This document shows positions 9,355 to 21,891 of a DNA stretch of 64,000 nt, piece by piece. A program made the translations under genes and the position numbers. Positions within the stretch are counted from its first letter, which is position 1. Every line of letters begins with the position of its first letter. Source of the DNA: Anodontia alba (taxonomy: Eukaryota > Mollusca > Bivalvia > Lucinida > Lucinidae); contig OZ024821.1 in assembly GCA_964016985.1 (NCBI GenBank), positions 129,293,555-129,357,554 of the forward strand, given 5' to 3'. The notes beneath the pieces are model-generated. The model was not told the DNA's origin. It saw nothing but the letters and a program-made list of their open reading frames with translations, and did no database searches.

Positions 9355-12300
9355 CTGAAAATGAAGTAAAAAATTTCCTACTTTACAAAAACTCGTCTAT
9401 TCAAATGTATTGAAAATTTCACCACCAAAAAATGAAAATTTTCAGATAAAAAATTCTGAGACTTTTCATATTTCTGCTCAAAACATAGATTGTGGGTACC
9501 CGTTAGAACCGCCTCATTGAGGTTCTAACGAGTACCCACAATCTATGCTTTTGAATAGAAATAAGACAAATAATGTATACCCCTGTAAACCCCAGTTTTA
9601 CTATATAAAAGTGGGGTTTAAGAGGGTCAAAATTATATAGGTATGTCTTCGTGGTAGCATCTGAAAATGAAGTAAAAATTTTCCTAGATCTAGAAAAATG
9701 CTTATCAGCCCATTATGTTAACATACCTATGCAACCTATACACAGTCAAACTTCAATGGCTCGCTCGAACATCTTTGAGGGTATGTAAATTAGTTCTAGA
9801 CATGCGTTATTCGAGCCACCATCACGAAAACATGCCTATATAATTCTGACCCCCTAAAACCCCACTTTTATACAGTAAAACTTGGGTTTACAGGGGTACA
9901 CATTATTTTTCTTATTCCTGTTCAGAAACATAGATTGTGGATACTCGTTAGAACCGCCTCGATGAGGCGATTCTAACGAGTACCCACAATCTATGTTTTG
10001 AGCAGAATTATAAAAAATATTAGATTTTTTGTCTGAAAATTTACATTTTTTGGTGGTAAAATTATCAGTTTATTTGAACAGGCATGTTTTCATTATGCTG
10101 AGGTTTAATCAAAACGCCAGTTACGGGGGTAAAAGTGATATTTCAGGGATGTCTTTTAATCTTCTATAAAATAATGGTATGTTGAGTGTATTCATTAGAA
10201 ATGCCTCGCTGTAATAATTCCGAGGCGGTTCTAACGAGTACCCACAATCTATGTTTTGAGCAGAAATATGAAAAATAATGTATACCCCTGTAAACCCCAG
10301 TTTTAGTATATAAAAGTGGGGTTTAAGGGGATCAAAATTATATAGGCATGTTTTCGTGATGATAAATGCTCTGTTTCTTGCTACATTCTCTGAGCCTATC
10401 CTGTATTTTTTTTCAGAATAACGAAATGGAAATCAACAGCAACTTACCGATTTGGAAGGGTGCGTTTCACCATAACTTATAGTTTGTTTCATTCTTTTCT
10501 GTGACGTAGGTTCTCCCCCTTGTGTAAGAAGCGGTATTTATAATGAGTATCCACAATATACGCTTTGCGATTATATAAGAAAAAAAAAAAAATTATTGGG
10601 ATACGCTTCTGATCTTAAGCAATTGATCAACCGCACCAAAGGACTAAGATGAGCGAAATGCGAATTATTATATCACTCGTTTTATTAAGGTTCACTGGAG
10701 CCTCATTCTAACGCTGTTCGTTACGCTACTGTTACGACCGAGCACTCCTACCTTCGATTATCTGCCTTGGCAGATTACGCATAGCTTCTAAGTAAATATT
10801 CAATCTCTGACAGCTGCGTCAGGGAGTCGACTCTTTGGCTCAGTGGTTAGAGCATGGTTAGAGCATTGGATTTTTAACCGGGATGACCGGGTTCGATTCC
10901 CATGAAAGGCGGAATATTTTTTTCAGCTATGCTTTATTCCTTTGTTACGACTATCATGTCGTAAGATGGGGGCTCGTCCGAAATTGGACTTTATTTCGCC
11001 GAAAATGGCTTCATGTCATCATATATGATGTCTTCCTTGAAAAGGGGGAGTGTTACGACCGAGCACTCCTACCTTCGATTATCCGCCTTGGCAGATTACG
11101 CATAGCTTCTAAGTATACATTCAATCTCTGACAGCTGCGTCAGGGAGTCGACTCTTTGGCTCAGTGGTTAGAGCATTGGATTTTTAACCGGTAGGACCGG
11201 GTTCGATTCCCAGGAAAGACGGAATATTTTTTCAGCTATGCTTTATTCCTTTGTTACGACTATCATGTCGTAAGACTACTGTTCGTTATTATGTCATTCA
11301 TTATAGCGCTATTCATTGACGTTATTCGTTACAACGATAATCATTATAATGCTATTATTTACAGCGTTATTCATTACTAAACTGTTCTACAACGATATTC
11401 ATCAAAACGCTATTTATCATAATGCTAATGTGGGTAGTGTTATCGTGCCAAGGCTACCAAATGCTTATCCCACGAAGATTTCTATACACGATATATTAAT
11501 ATGGATTAAAAATGTATCCAGATAAGAATTTTCATTATTCTTTTTAGTAAACGCGTGTTGTGTGTACTCATTAGAATTTCTGATTGTAAGTAACTGATAC
11601 ATTTGAAGTACTTTTACAATGCTATGTCATTCCAGGGACCACATTCACAACACGTTATGAAGGGATGGCCGTACATCACGAAAATAAGCCTATATAATTT
11701 TGACCCCCTTAAACCCCACTTTTATATAGCAAAAATGGGGTTTACAGGGGTATACATTATTTTTCTTATTTCTGCTCAAAACATAGATTGTGTGTACACG
11801 TTAGAACCGCCTCGGCGAGGCGGTTCTAACGAGTACCCATAATCTATATTTTAAGCAGAAATATGAAAAATATTAGAGTTTTTTTTATCTGAAAATTTTC
11901 AGTTTTTGGAGGCCAAATTCTCTATATATTTGAATAGGCGTGTTTTCGTAATGTATTACAAATCTGATATGAAGGGTCAACGAAATTCTGACAGATATCA
12001 TTCTTAAGATTTTCGCCCTTCTTTCAGCATGAGAATAATGATGAAAAAAACATCGGGGTCACTCTCTACATTTAAGCAGTCACTTAAAGCAACATTTTAA
12101 CCCTTATAAAATGTCTTTAACTATAATTTTAAATGATAAACCATGTGTAAAATTATCGCTGAAACCGTTATTGTAACTGAATTTATGACCTGGCATAACT
12201 GTTTTAGATATTGGTTTTATGCGCTCGTCAAATCTTAAAGCACTTACAAAAACTGTGATAACATACAGATTTGTCTTTGATATTAAGTGCCATGTTTGGT

Positions 12301-15300
12301 TTTAAATCACTTGCACATACCTGTGAGCACTTTTTATTTGATAAAAACTTTATATAAGCATTCACTTCGCTACAAGCTACTTTTATCCCATGAATTTCTT
12401 AGCTGTTAGTTAAGTCTTGTTGTATATATGTATATAAATTTGTTAGAGGACCACAAGGTAGAATAGTTATTTATAGCTAATTGTGTCATCCTCTTTAAAC
12501 ATTGTTTAAATAAAATAAATAAATAAATAAATCTAGAAATCGAACGCTGAAATAGCCTTCAAACGACTCAGTTATTATATAAGAGGGACTGTGAACACTA
12601 GGGCACAAATTTTGTGACTTTTGTGATTTGTCTTTTGAACACTAATCCCCTTCTGAAAAGATGTCTTTCTCTAAAAGAGAAGAATTTACTGCAAAGGGTA
12701 GGAAATTCTTTTCTTTCAGAATAGACACCATTTCAGAGCGCCATTCATTACAACGCTATTCATTCTAACGCTATTCATTAAAACGCTAATCATTACAAGG
12801 TTATTCATTATAAAGCAATTCATCACAACGTTATTCATTATCTCAGTACATGTATTTATTACAACGCTTTACATTACAAGATTAGACACTTTTTTCAGAA
12901 CGCCATTTATTATAACACTATTCATTATAACGTTATTTATTACCAGTCGACACTTTTTGAGAAGTAAACAGACATTTTGAAATAGTTATTCTAATCTATT
13001 AATCATTATTTCCTCTAAAATATAAAGTTTGAGTAGAAAGTCTGCTGGAATCATCACGAAAACATGCCTATATAACTTTTACCCCCTTGAACCCCACTTT
13101 TATATAGTAAAACTGGGGTTTACAGGGGTATATATTATTTTTCTTATTTCTACTCAAAAACATAGATTGTGGGTACGCGTTAGAACCGCCTCGCCGAGGC
13201 GGTTCTAACGAGTGCCCACAATCTATGTTTTGAGCAGGAATATGAAAAATATCAGAATTTTTTATCTGAAACTTTTCCTGCTTTTGGTTGTAAAATTTTC
13301 AATATATTTGAATAGGCGTGTTTTCGTAATGTTATCTTGGTATTGCCACTGTAATCATCGATGACGTCATTTTCGCCGGTCTGGCCAATCAGCTTCATTA
13401 CGAAAACGCGCCTATTCAATTATATTGAGAATCATACCACCAAAAGATGAAAAATTCTGGTACTTTTCAAATTTCTGCTCAAAAACATAGATTGAGGGTA
13501 CTTGTTAGTACCGCCTCGGCGTAGCGGCTCTAACAAGTACCCACAATTTATGTTTTTGAGCATAAACATGTTAGTTTGACCTATTCCATTTGCATAGTCA
13601 AATAATAACTTGCAATGTTGCAAACAAAGAAATATTGTTTGTATTTGTCACTGAATTTAATTATTGTCGGTTTACAACAGTGTGAAAATTTAAGAGATTT
13701 CGAACGTCGAAAGTATTTTTTTTATTTTTTTTTTCAAACATCCTGTCCTATCGGGTTTTGCACAATTCGCAGCCATTATTATTATGGAGAAAATAAGAGT
13801 ATTCGGAGTAGTTTTTAACCCGTTTATGCCGAGTGGATACTTGTATTTTAAGTCTTTGGACAGGTTCATTTTCTACATAAGGGGTGTCTGCTTTGTTTTT
13901 ATCATTGTCATGTTTTGTAGAAATATCTGAATTTAATGCAAACAGTGTAGACCCTGCTCAGACGCACGTTCTTCGGCGTCTGATCTGGGTCTACACTGTT
14001 TGCCAGTGTCCCTTTTATGGAACGCTATGCTTATGTAGGTTAATAACAATGAATGTGATAATAGTTTGGCTTATACCCAATAAGCATTCTTTATAAATCT
14101 ATAGCGGGCCGTTATCGGCCCGTCAGCTACCCTGACGGGCCAAAACGGCCCGCTATAGATTTATAAAGAATGCTAGCTGGGTAGGTAGTTATGACAAAAA
14201 CTTTGAAAAGTTTGCGAATTTTACTTCTTCTGAATAACCCACCAAGCAAAAGCGACTGATCGAAATTCCATCAAAATCCATGACCGTACATTCTTTACCA
14301 AAGTTGCTTTTTTTTATTAAAGTTAAAAAAAAAAAAAAATCTGCTTACACAGCTTCATCCTCATTATATTGTGGCTGCCAGTAACTCATTCCAATTAGAT
14401 TATATTTGTCCGGCTCGTTGCTTACATCTGTACCATCCCTAGTCCTATATATGTCTTCGGGATCCGTGCATTTACCACACATTCCATCTATTGTGTCACC
14501 GTCCTCCATATTGATCATAATTTTAACCCTGTGATTTCCATCAAACATGGCCACCATACCACAGTTATTCTCAACAACCACATATCTTCCAATCAGAGAT
14601 ATTTCATAGTCATCCGTTGTGTATGGCGCAACCCAAGAAAAACCATTCACCTAAAACAATATGGTAAGACAATGCATTAAAGGGCACTGGTTACACTTGG
14701 CAGATTTTCACCTTTTGACAAGGGAGACAACTTCTGTGGCTTCCTGTCTGCTTAAGTGGGGTTGAAGGGGGTCAAATTTATATAGGCAGGTTTTCGTGAT
14801 GAGATTTTCAGACACTTAGTTACACACAAATCACTGGAGCTTTATTTTTGTTCCAAACTGGTTTTCCGAGTTATTGTTTTGAGAAGTCTATTATCCTTAA
14901 AATAAATTAAAACAAAAAGCGTTCTGGTACAAAAGTTGATACTCCATGCTTTTAAATAAGATTCTGAAAAATCTACACATGGTGTGTAAGAAATATATAC
15001 AGGTAACTCTCGCTATCTCGACCTCGCTTATCTCGAATAACCGCTTATCTCGAAGTGAAAATCTGGTCCCTGCCTAAACATGAAAATCTAACAACATGTA
15101 AAAAATATTGCGGAAAAGAGGAGAAATAGCTCCTAAGGAGCAATTTCTCCTCTTTTCCGCAATATTTCCAGTATATCTCTAACTTCAAGAGTCCAATTAC
15201 ACATATATTCGTTAATCGAATTAGTTTTTCCCCAATTCTGCAAATCTGATATGTCGAAGTACGGATATCTCTTTCATAGAATCCCTTGAAATTCGAGCTA

Positions 15301-18300
15301 ACGAGGGTCGACTGTACGCTTATCATAAAAAAGATATAAGCAATACAAATATACCGTAAAGAGTTTAAAGACTTTAGACTAAGATCGTAACATAATTTTC
15401 TCCCATGACCTTACTTGACTACGTAATTAACAAACAGCCCATTTAGATCGATATTTTGCTGCTATAATACATTATTATCCATTTTTTTTCAGTTGCATTT
15501 GATAATAAAATACTCTCAGATTTATTTCCTTTCGAAATAGTAGTTTCACATAAAAAGTCAGATTATATCAAAATTAGCTAAGGTATCTTACGACATGAAA
15601 GTCGTAACAAAGGAATGAAGCATAGCTTAAAAAAAAATTCCCGCCTATCGTGAGAATCGAACCCGGTCCTCCCGGTTAAAAATCCAAATGCTCTAACCAC
15701 TGAGCCGAAGAGTCGACTCCCTGACGCAGTTGTCAGAGATTGAATATATACTTAGAAGCTATGCGTAATCGGCCAAGGCAGATAATCGAAAGTAGGAGTG
15801 CTAGGCCGTAACACTCCCCTTTTCAAGGAAGTCATCATTTATGATGACGTGAAGCCATTTTCGGCGTATAAATTCCTATCCCGGACGAGCACCCATCTTA
15901 CGACATGAAAGTCGTAACAAAGGAATGAAGCATAGCTGAAAAAATTTCCCGCCTATCGTGGGAATCGAACCCGGTCATCCCGGTTAAAAATCCAATGCTG
16001 TAACCGCTGAGCCAAAGAGTCGACTTCCTGACGCAGTTGTCAGAGATTGAATATATATTTAGAGGCTATGCGTAATCTGCCAAGGCAGATAACCGAAGGT
16101 AGGAGTGCTAGGCCGTAAGAGGTATCAACCATTAACTATTTGAAAGCAGTATGAAAAATAGATATATAATTCACCCTCGTCCTGTTTAACCCGGATATGC
16201 TCTGCCTTTGTAAACAGTGAAAGTCCAGATCAGTTGGCCAAACAGTGTAGATCCAGACCAGTTCGGAAGCTAACGAATCTTGATCTACACTGTTTATCAT
16301 TAAGTATGTGAATTGGTATTGACAACCTGGCTTAATAATCTGATTGGCTAAAAATTAGAACGGGGAGTGACATCTTAATTTATTCAGCAAAGCAAGTATT
16401 AAGGCATCTATTATCACCATGTATGTTCTGGGATGATTATAAACTTAAGGAAGACCTTTGTTTATATGATCTGTCAAATCTGTTTCAGTTGTGTAAACAC
16501 ACTCCAGAAGATTTTCTGCGTTCGCATCTCCGTCTGAACGAGCTTATATTGCGCCAAACTTTATCAAAACGCCCCACAAAGCTTGGCGTCCGACTAGACA
16601 CCCACCCCACACTAACGATAGGGATTTGGCGCAGTGGCCTCACTTCAGTGTTGGGCTTTGTACGTACATCGCGCAATCTTCGAAGATGGAACTCTTTCCA
16701 CAATGAGCTTGGCATTTTTTAATCAGAGTTTATATCCCGTGCGAAAACTGTGTTATTGATAGTGGTTGAAAGTCTGCGCTTTTAGTTGGCCAAATACAGT
16801 TGACTCTTGTTATCTCGAACTCGTTTATCTCGAATAACCGCTTATCTCGAAGTGAAAATTTGGTCCCTGCCTAAACATAAAAATCTAACAACAGGTAAAA
16901 ATATTGTGGAAAAGAGGAGAAATTGCTCCTAACGAGCAATTTCTCCTCTTTTTCACAATATTTTCAAATATATCTCCAAATTTTAAGAGTCCAATTACAC
17001 ATATATTTGCTAAATGTGGTTGTTCGAATTATGTTTTCTTCAATTCTGCAAATCTGATATGTCGAGGTACGGATATCTCGAAGTATTTCAGAGAGTCCCT
17101 TGGAATTCGAGATAACGAGAGTCGACCGTATACTAAGATTCAATGAAAACGCACCACTAGTACTATATCTCAAATTTTAATTGATTCACAATATTTCCAG
17201 CATTTGATCACGATTAATGAATTATCACTAACTTATCCACAGTCTCACTACAGAGTTACAGCATTTCATTGGATGCAGAGATACGGAGACTCGAATAAGT
17301 CCACACACCCGAAAAATCAAAATCACATATCCTAATAGCGGATATGTCCACCATTAGCATCAAGTGTTGCTTGGCATCGACGCCTCATGCTTCAAATTAA
17401 ACGCTGTATCTGGTCTTGTGTGATGTTTTCCCATTCTTCCTGTAGCGCCATGGCAAGCTGCTGACGGTTGATTGGCGGATGACGTCGGCTGTACACACGT
17501 TTTCCGAGCTGGTCCCAAAGGTGCTCAATTGGGTTTAAATTCGGCGAAAACGCAGGCCAAGGAAGAACTTGCACACCATTTTGATTGAAAAAGTCCATGG
17601 TTAGCCTCGCAGAATGAGCACGTGCATTGTCCTGTTGGAAAAGCGTAACGTCACCATTATTGCGTAAAAACGGTACCACCTCAGGCTCTAAGATTTCATC
17701 GATGTAGCGACGTGCCGTCAAATTGCCATCAACAACGATGAGTTGGGTTTTGTGGCGCCATGTAATCCCTCCCCACACCATTACGCTACCAACACCCCAA
17801 CGTGACACCTGTTTAACACAACAGTCTTGAAATCGCTCCCCACGTCGACGCCATACTTTACGCCGCTTATCAAACATTTCAACACAAAAACGGGACTCGT
17901 CCGTGAACAGTACACCACGCCAACGCTGTTGTGTCCATCGGATACGCTGTCGACACCAATTAAGCGACTGATTCGACGTTCAGCCGTCAAAACGTTCTCC
18001 CTATACGTCTTATGGCTAGAAATACCGCGTTCCTGGAGACGCCGCCGTACAGTTCAGGCACTTACGCGTAGGTTATGGGTTCCCACTGTCTTCTGGGCAG
18101 TTTCCACAGACGTCCTGAATCGGTCGCGTAAATGACTCAAAACAATGCACCGGTCCTGCTGACGTGTAGAAACACGTTCACGTCCAGGGCGCTGTCTATC
18201 GTCCACAGACCCCGTAGCGTTGTGCCTTTCAACCAATCGAGCAATCGTAGTGTGCGAACAACCCATACGCTCTGCAACTTGGTGGTATGAAAGCCCACCT

Positions 18301-21300
18301 TCAACCATACCGGGGGCACGATGACGATCGACGTTACTTAGACGTCCCATTGGCTTGTTCTTATGAAATGTTTGCTGGCTATTAACGTAAGGAATCCGGA
18401 CCTTATAATGACAGTAAAGAAAGTGCCAAAAGTATCGTGATTACGAAAATTTTGCAATGTTTGCATTTTGCACATGCACATCATGAAAATCACGCAATAT
18501 TCGTGTCAAACAAACTCCTGCTTCGGTGACACTTTACAATACCGTATTTATCATTTGAAAAAGTCTGTCATTTTTACCTTAAACTAAAGAAATCAAAAAT
18601 CATATCGAGAACATGCCTATTTAAATATATAGCAAAAATTAACTCCAAAAATTGAAAATTTTCAGATAAAAAACGCTACTACTTTTCTTATTTCTGCTCA
18701 AAACATAGATTGTGGGTACACGTTAGAACCGCCTCGGCGAGGCGGTTCTAACGAGTACCCACAATCTATGTTGTTGAGCAGGAATAAGAAAATAATGTAT
18801 ACCCCTGTAAACCCCAATTTTACTATATGAAAGTGGGGTTTGAGGGGGTAAAAATTATATAGGTATGTTTTCGTGATGTCTAAAAGTGGTGCGTTTTCAT
18901 TGAATCTGAGTATAGTGTACTGTCACTCATAGCGTGCTATTCAGCAGAATTATAAAGTCAAGACACCACTCCCGTAAGTACTTGACGTTGCCTACGTAAG
19001 AAGCAGGCCTATAACCTTGACTGTGGAGGAGCTAGGCTAACACCCACACAAGACTTTAACCCAGTTCAGACTGAATAGATTCCCACTATATATTGAAAGA
19101 GTCCAATTTCAAGTTTAGGTATGTCCGGCTATGCGATTTAGATATTTCTATAGAAAAAAGGCTAAACATTTTGCAAACAGCTGAGACCCTGATCAGACGC
19201 CGCAGTCTGATCTGGGTCTGCACTGTTTGCCAGTTACCCGTTTAGGGTCTCCAGACTACAATGGGTAATAATCCTTGCTGTATACTTACTCAGATACGGT
19301 GTACATTGTGCACAGACAGTGAAACTAGCACATTCTTTGGTAAGAACAATGAAACTCGCTGTAGAATTTGTTGTATTTTCGAGCTTCAAGGCTTTAACGA
19401 TTCTGCATGAATATTGTTGCTATGGCTATGCAGTTGTTACCTTGTATGCTGTTGTTCAGGTATAGTGTACACCGAGTAGTGACACAGTGAAGCTTAGGCC
19501 TACACAAGGCTTTTGCGATCCTGCATTAATGTTGTAGCAATGCAGTTGTTACCTTGATATGTTGTTGCTCAGGTAAAGCGTACCTCGGGGAGTGACAAAG
19601 AGAAGCTGAGTCACACACAATACTTAAACAATCCTGCATTAACGTTGTTGCTGTGCAGTCGTTACCTTGATATGTTGTTGCTCAGGTAAAGCGTACCCCG
19701 GGTAGTGACATAGTGAAGCTGAGTCACACACAGGACTATAACAATCCTGCATTAATGTTGTAGGTATGCAGTTGTTACCTTGGTATGTTGTTGCTCAGGT
19801 AAAGCGTACCCCGGGTAGTGACAAAGTGTAGCCGAGTCACACACAGGACTGTAACAATCCTGCATTAATGTTGTAGCAATACAGTTGTTACCTTGGTATG
19901 TTGTTGCTCAGGTAAAGCGTATCCCGGGTAGTGACAAAGTGTAGCCAAGTCACACACAGGACTGTAACAATCCTGCATTAATGTTGTAGGTATGCAGTTG
20001 CTACCTTGGTATGTTGTTGCTCAGGTAAAGCATACCCCGGGTAGTGACAAAGAGAAGCTGAATCACACATAAGACTGTAACAATCTTGCATTAATGTTGT
20101 AGCAATGCAGCTGTTACCTTGGTATGTTGTTGCTCAGGTAAAGCGTACCCCGGGTAGTGACAAAGAGAAGCTGGGTCACACACATGACTATAACAATCCA
20201 GCATTAATGTTGTAGCTATGCAGTCGTTACCTTGGTATGTTGTTGCTCAAGTAAAGAGTACCCCGGGTAGTGACAAAGTGTAGCCGAGTCACACACAGGA
20301 CTATAACAATCCTGCATTAATGTTGTAGGTATGCAGTCGTTACCTTGATATGTTGTTGCTCGGGTAAAGCGTACCCCGGGTAGTAACAAAGTGCAGCCGA
20401 GTCACACACATGACTATAACAATCCTGCATTAACGTTGTTGCTATGCAGTTGCTACCTTGGTTTGTTGTTGCTCAGGTAAAGCGTACCCCGGGTAGTGAC
20501 AAAGAGAAGCTGAGTCACACATAAGACTGTAACAATCCTGCATTAATGTTGTAGCAATGCAGTTGTTACCTTGGTATGTTGTTGCTCAGGTAAAGCGTAC
20601 CCTGGGTAGTGACAAAGTGTAGCCAAGTCACACACAGGACTTTAACAATCCTGCATTAATGTTGTAGGTATGCAGTTGCTACCTTGACATGTTGTTTCTC
20701 AGGTAAAGCGTACCCTGGGTAGTGACAAAGAGAAGCTGAGTCACACATAAGACTGTAACAATCCTGCATTAATGTTGTAGCAATGCAGATGTTACCTTGG
20801 TATGTTGTTGCTCAAGTAAATCGTACCCCGGGTAGTGACAAAGTGTAGCCAAGTCACACACAGGACTGTAACAATCCTGCATTAATGTTGTAGGTATGCA
20901 GTTGTTACCTTGGTATGTTGTTGCTCAGGTAAAGCGTACCCCGGGTAGTGACAAAGTGTAGCCAAGTCACACACAGGACTATAATAATCCTGCATTAATG
21001 TTGTAGGTATGCAGTTGCTACCTTGATATGATGTTGCTCAGGTAAAGCGTACCCCGGGTAGTGACAAAGTGTAGCCGAGTCACACACAAAACTATAACAA
21101 TCCTGCATTAATGTTGTAGCAATGCAGTTGTTACCTTGGTATGTTGTTGCTCAGGCAAAGCGTACTCCGGGTAGTGAAAAAGTGTAGCCAAGTCACACAC
21201 ATGACTATAACAATCCTGCATTAATGTTGTAGCTATGCAGTTGCTATCTTGGTATGTTGTTGCTCAAGTAAAGCGTACCCCGGGTAGTGACAAAGAGAAG

Positions 21301-21858
21301 CTGGGTCACACACAAAACTATAACAATCCTGCATTAATGTTGTAGCTATGCAGTTGTTATCCTGCTATGCTGCTGCTCGGGTATAGGGTGCATGGAGCAG
21401 TCACTTAGTAAAGTGCATGAACGTTAGCGTAAATATACCATGTATATGTAATCCTCTGAAAGATAATTCAATATATTTTATATAAAAAAATATAAATATA
21501 TCAGACAGTCTACTCATACCTTTACTTCTTTGCCTTGGTCAAAAATAATTTGGTCAGAACCTATTGTGATATAAATTCTTTCTAAATAGGAGACTGGCTT
21601 GTTTGGATTACGTTGTCTGAATTTCCCGTCGACAGCCATATTACATGTATCGTTATCATGGGACGCCGCCATCAGGGAGTACGTGCATGTCCCTTGGAAG
21701 TGAATCCACCTGTCATAGAATGTTCGAGTATGAGGATCACCGGAGTGTGTGCAGACGCACGTCTCTTCTACAAAAAAGGAATAAATAAATATAAAATAAA
21801 ATAATTATGAAAAGTAGATAAAATAATATACTAACGTTTAGCATTTTTGATGAATCCA

Positions 21859-21891
<33 letters not shown>

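Larger units (their letters stand above)
10730..11275 (+). mobile_element. TRIM copy A: miniature LTR retrotransposon with tRNA-like LTR
   Basis: Two direct LTRs, 10730-10966 (237 bp) and 11051-11275 (225 bp), start TGTTACGAC and end GTCGTAAGA, an imperfect terminal inverted repeat. They flank only 84 bp. That interior starts with TGGGGGCTCGTCCGAAAT (10967-10984), which matches the tRNA-Pro primer-binding site of gammaretroviruses apart from the last bases, and ends with a polypurine tract AAAAGGGGGAG (11040-11050). A 4-bp duplication CTAC flanks it (10726-10729, 11276-11279). There is no coding sequence, so it must be mobilised in trans. Each LTR contains a tRNA-like segment. The element sits in a CATTACAACG-type minisatellite. 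Confidence 0.9.
9355..14348 (-). other. Intron 4 of the lectin-VWD gene
   Basis: A 5.0-kb intron with PalA copies (9381-9656, 9830-10097, 10220-10361, 11674-11953, 13052-13331, 13395-13568), TRIM copy A (10730-11275) inside a CATTACAACG-type minisatellite, an HpC hairpin (14076-14181), and a possible LINE or SINE 3' end with an AATA tail (12390-12535). Confidence 0.75.
15586..16120 (-). mobile_element. TRIM copy B: miniature LTR retrotransposon with tRNA-like LTR
   Basis: Reverse-oriented second copy. LTRs are 15586-15813 (228 bp) and 15896-16120 (225 bp); the interior is 82 bp. The primer-binding site is TGGGTGCTCGTCCGGGAT (minus strand, 15878-15895), 17 of 18 identical to the tRNA-Pro site. 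The polypurine tract AAAAGGGGAG lies at 15814-15823. A GGTA duplication flanks it (15582-15585, 16121-16124). The interior is the same length and order as copy A, so the miniature form is the mobile form and not a chance deletion. Confidence 0.9.
17131..18912 (-). mobile_element. Tc1-like DNA transposon with broken transposase and nested PalA
   Basis: Inverted ends TACTAAGATTCAATGAAAAC GCACCACT (17131-17158) and its complement (18885-18912) are flanked by TA (17129-17130, 18913-18914). PalA copy 10 lies just inside the right TIR. The transposase is on the minus strand. The left TIR abuts MarB copy 2 directly. Confidence 0.85.
14651..21519 (-). other. Intron 3 of the lectin-VWD gene
   Basis: A 6.9-kb intron holding, in plus-strand order, a PalA end fragment (14755-14801), MarB MITE 1, TRIM copy B, MarB MITE 2, a Tc1 element with a nested PalA copy, and the 113-bp satellite array. 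Short hairpins of the 'caaacagtgtagaccctgatcaga' type occur at 16226-16300 and 19170-19243. Confidence 0.75.

Noticed and set aside
14345..14348. Gene end at the in-frame TAA after exon 4
   Set aside because: A donor GTAAGC precedes it, and joining to 9354 restores a Cys-rich C8 domain in phase, so the stop is intronic.
10829..16020. Four functional tRNA-Lys genes
   Set aside because: A and B boxes are good, but the acceptor stem does not pair and the anticodon loop is oversized. They lie within LTRs of a retroelement.
16423..16722. Overlapping 99- and 76-codon frames on both strands
   Set aside because: Neither resembles a known protein; located in intron 3 between repeats. Treated as chance.
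19330..21410. CRISPR-like array
   Set aside because: The 113-bp units are contiguous without unique spacers, in a eukaryotic intron. It is a satellite.
19330..21410. Hammerhead ribozyme in the satellite or in the TRIM LTR (as in retrozymes)
   Set aside because: I looked for CTGANGA and GAAAC core motifs on both strands of the unit and of the LTR and did not find them together.
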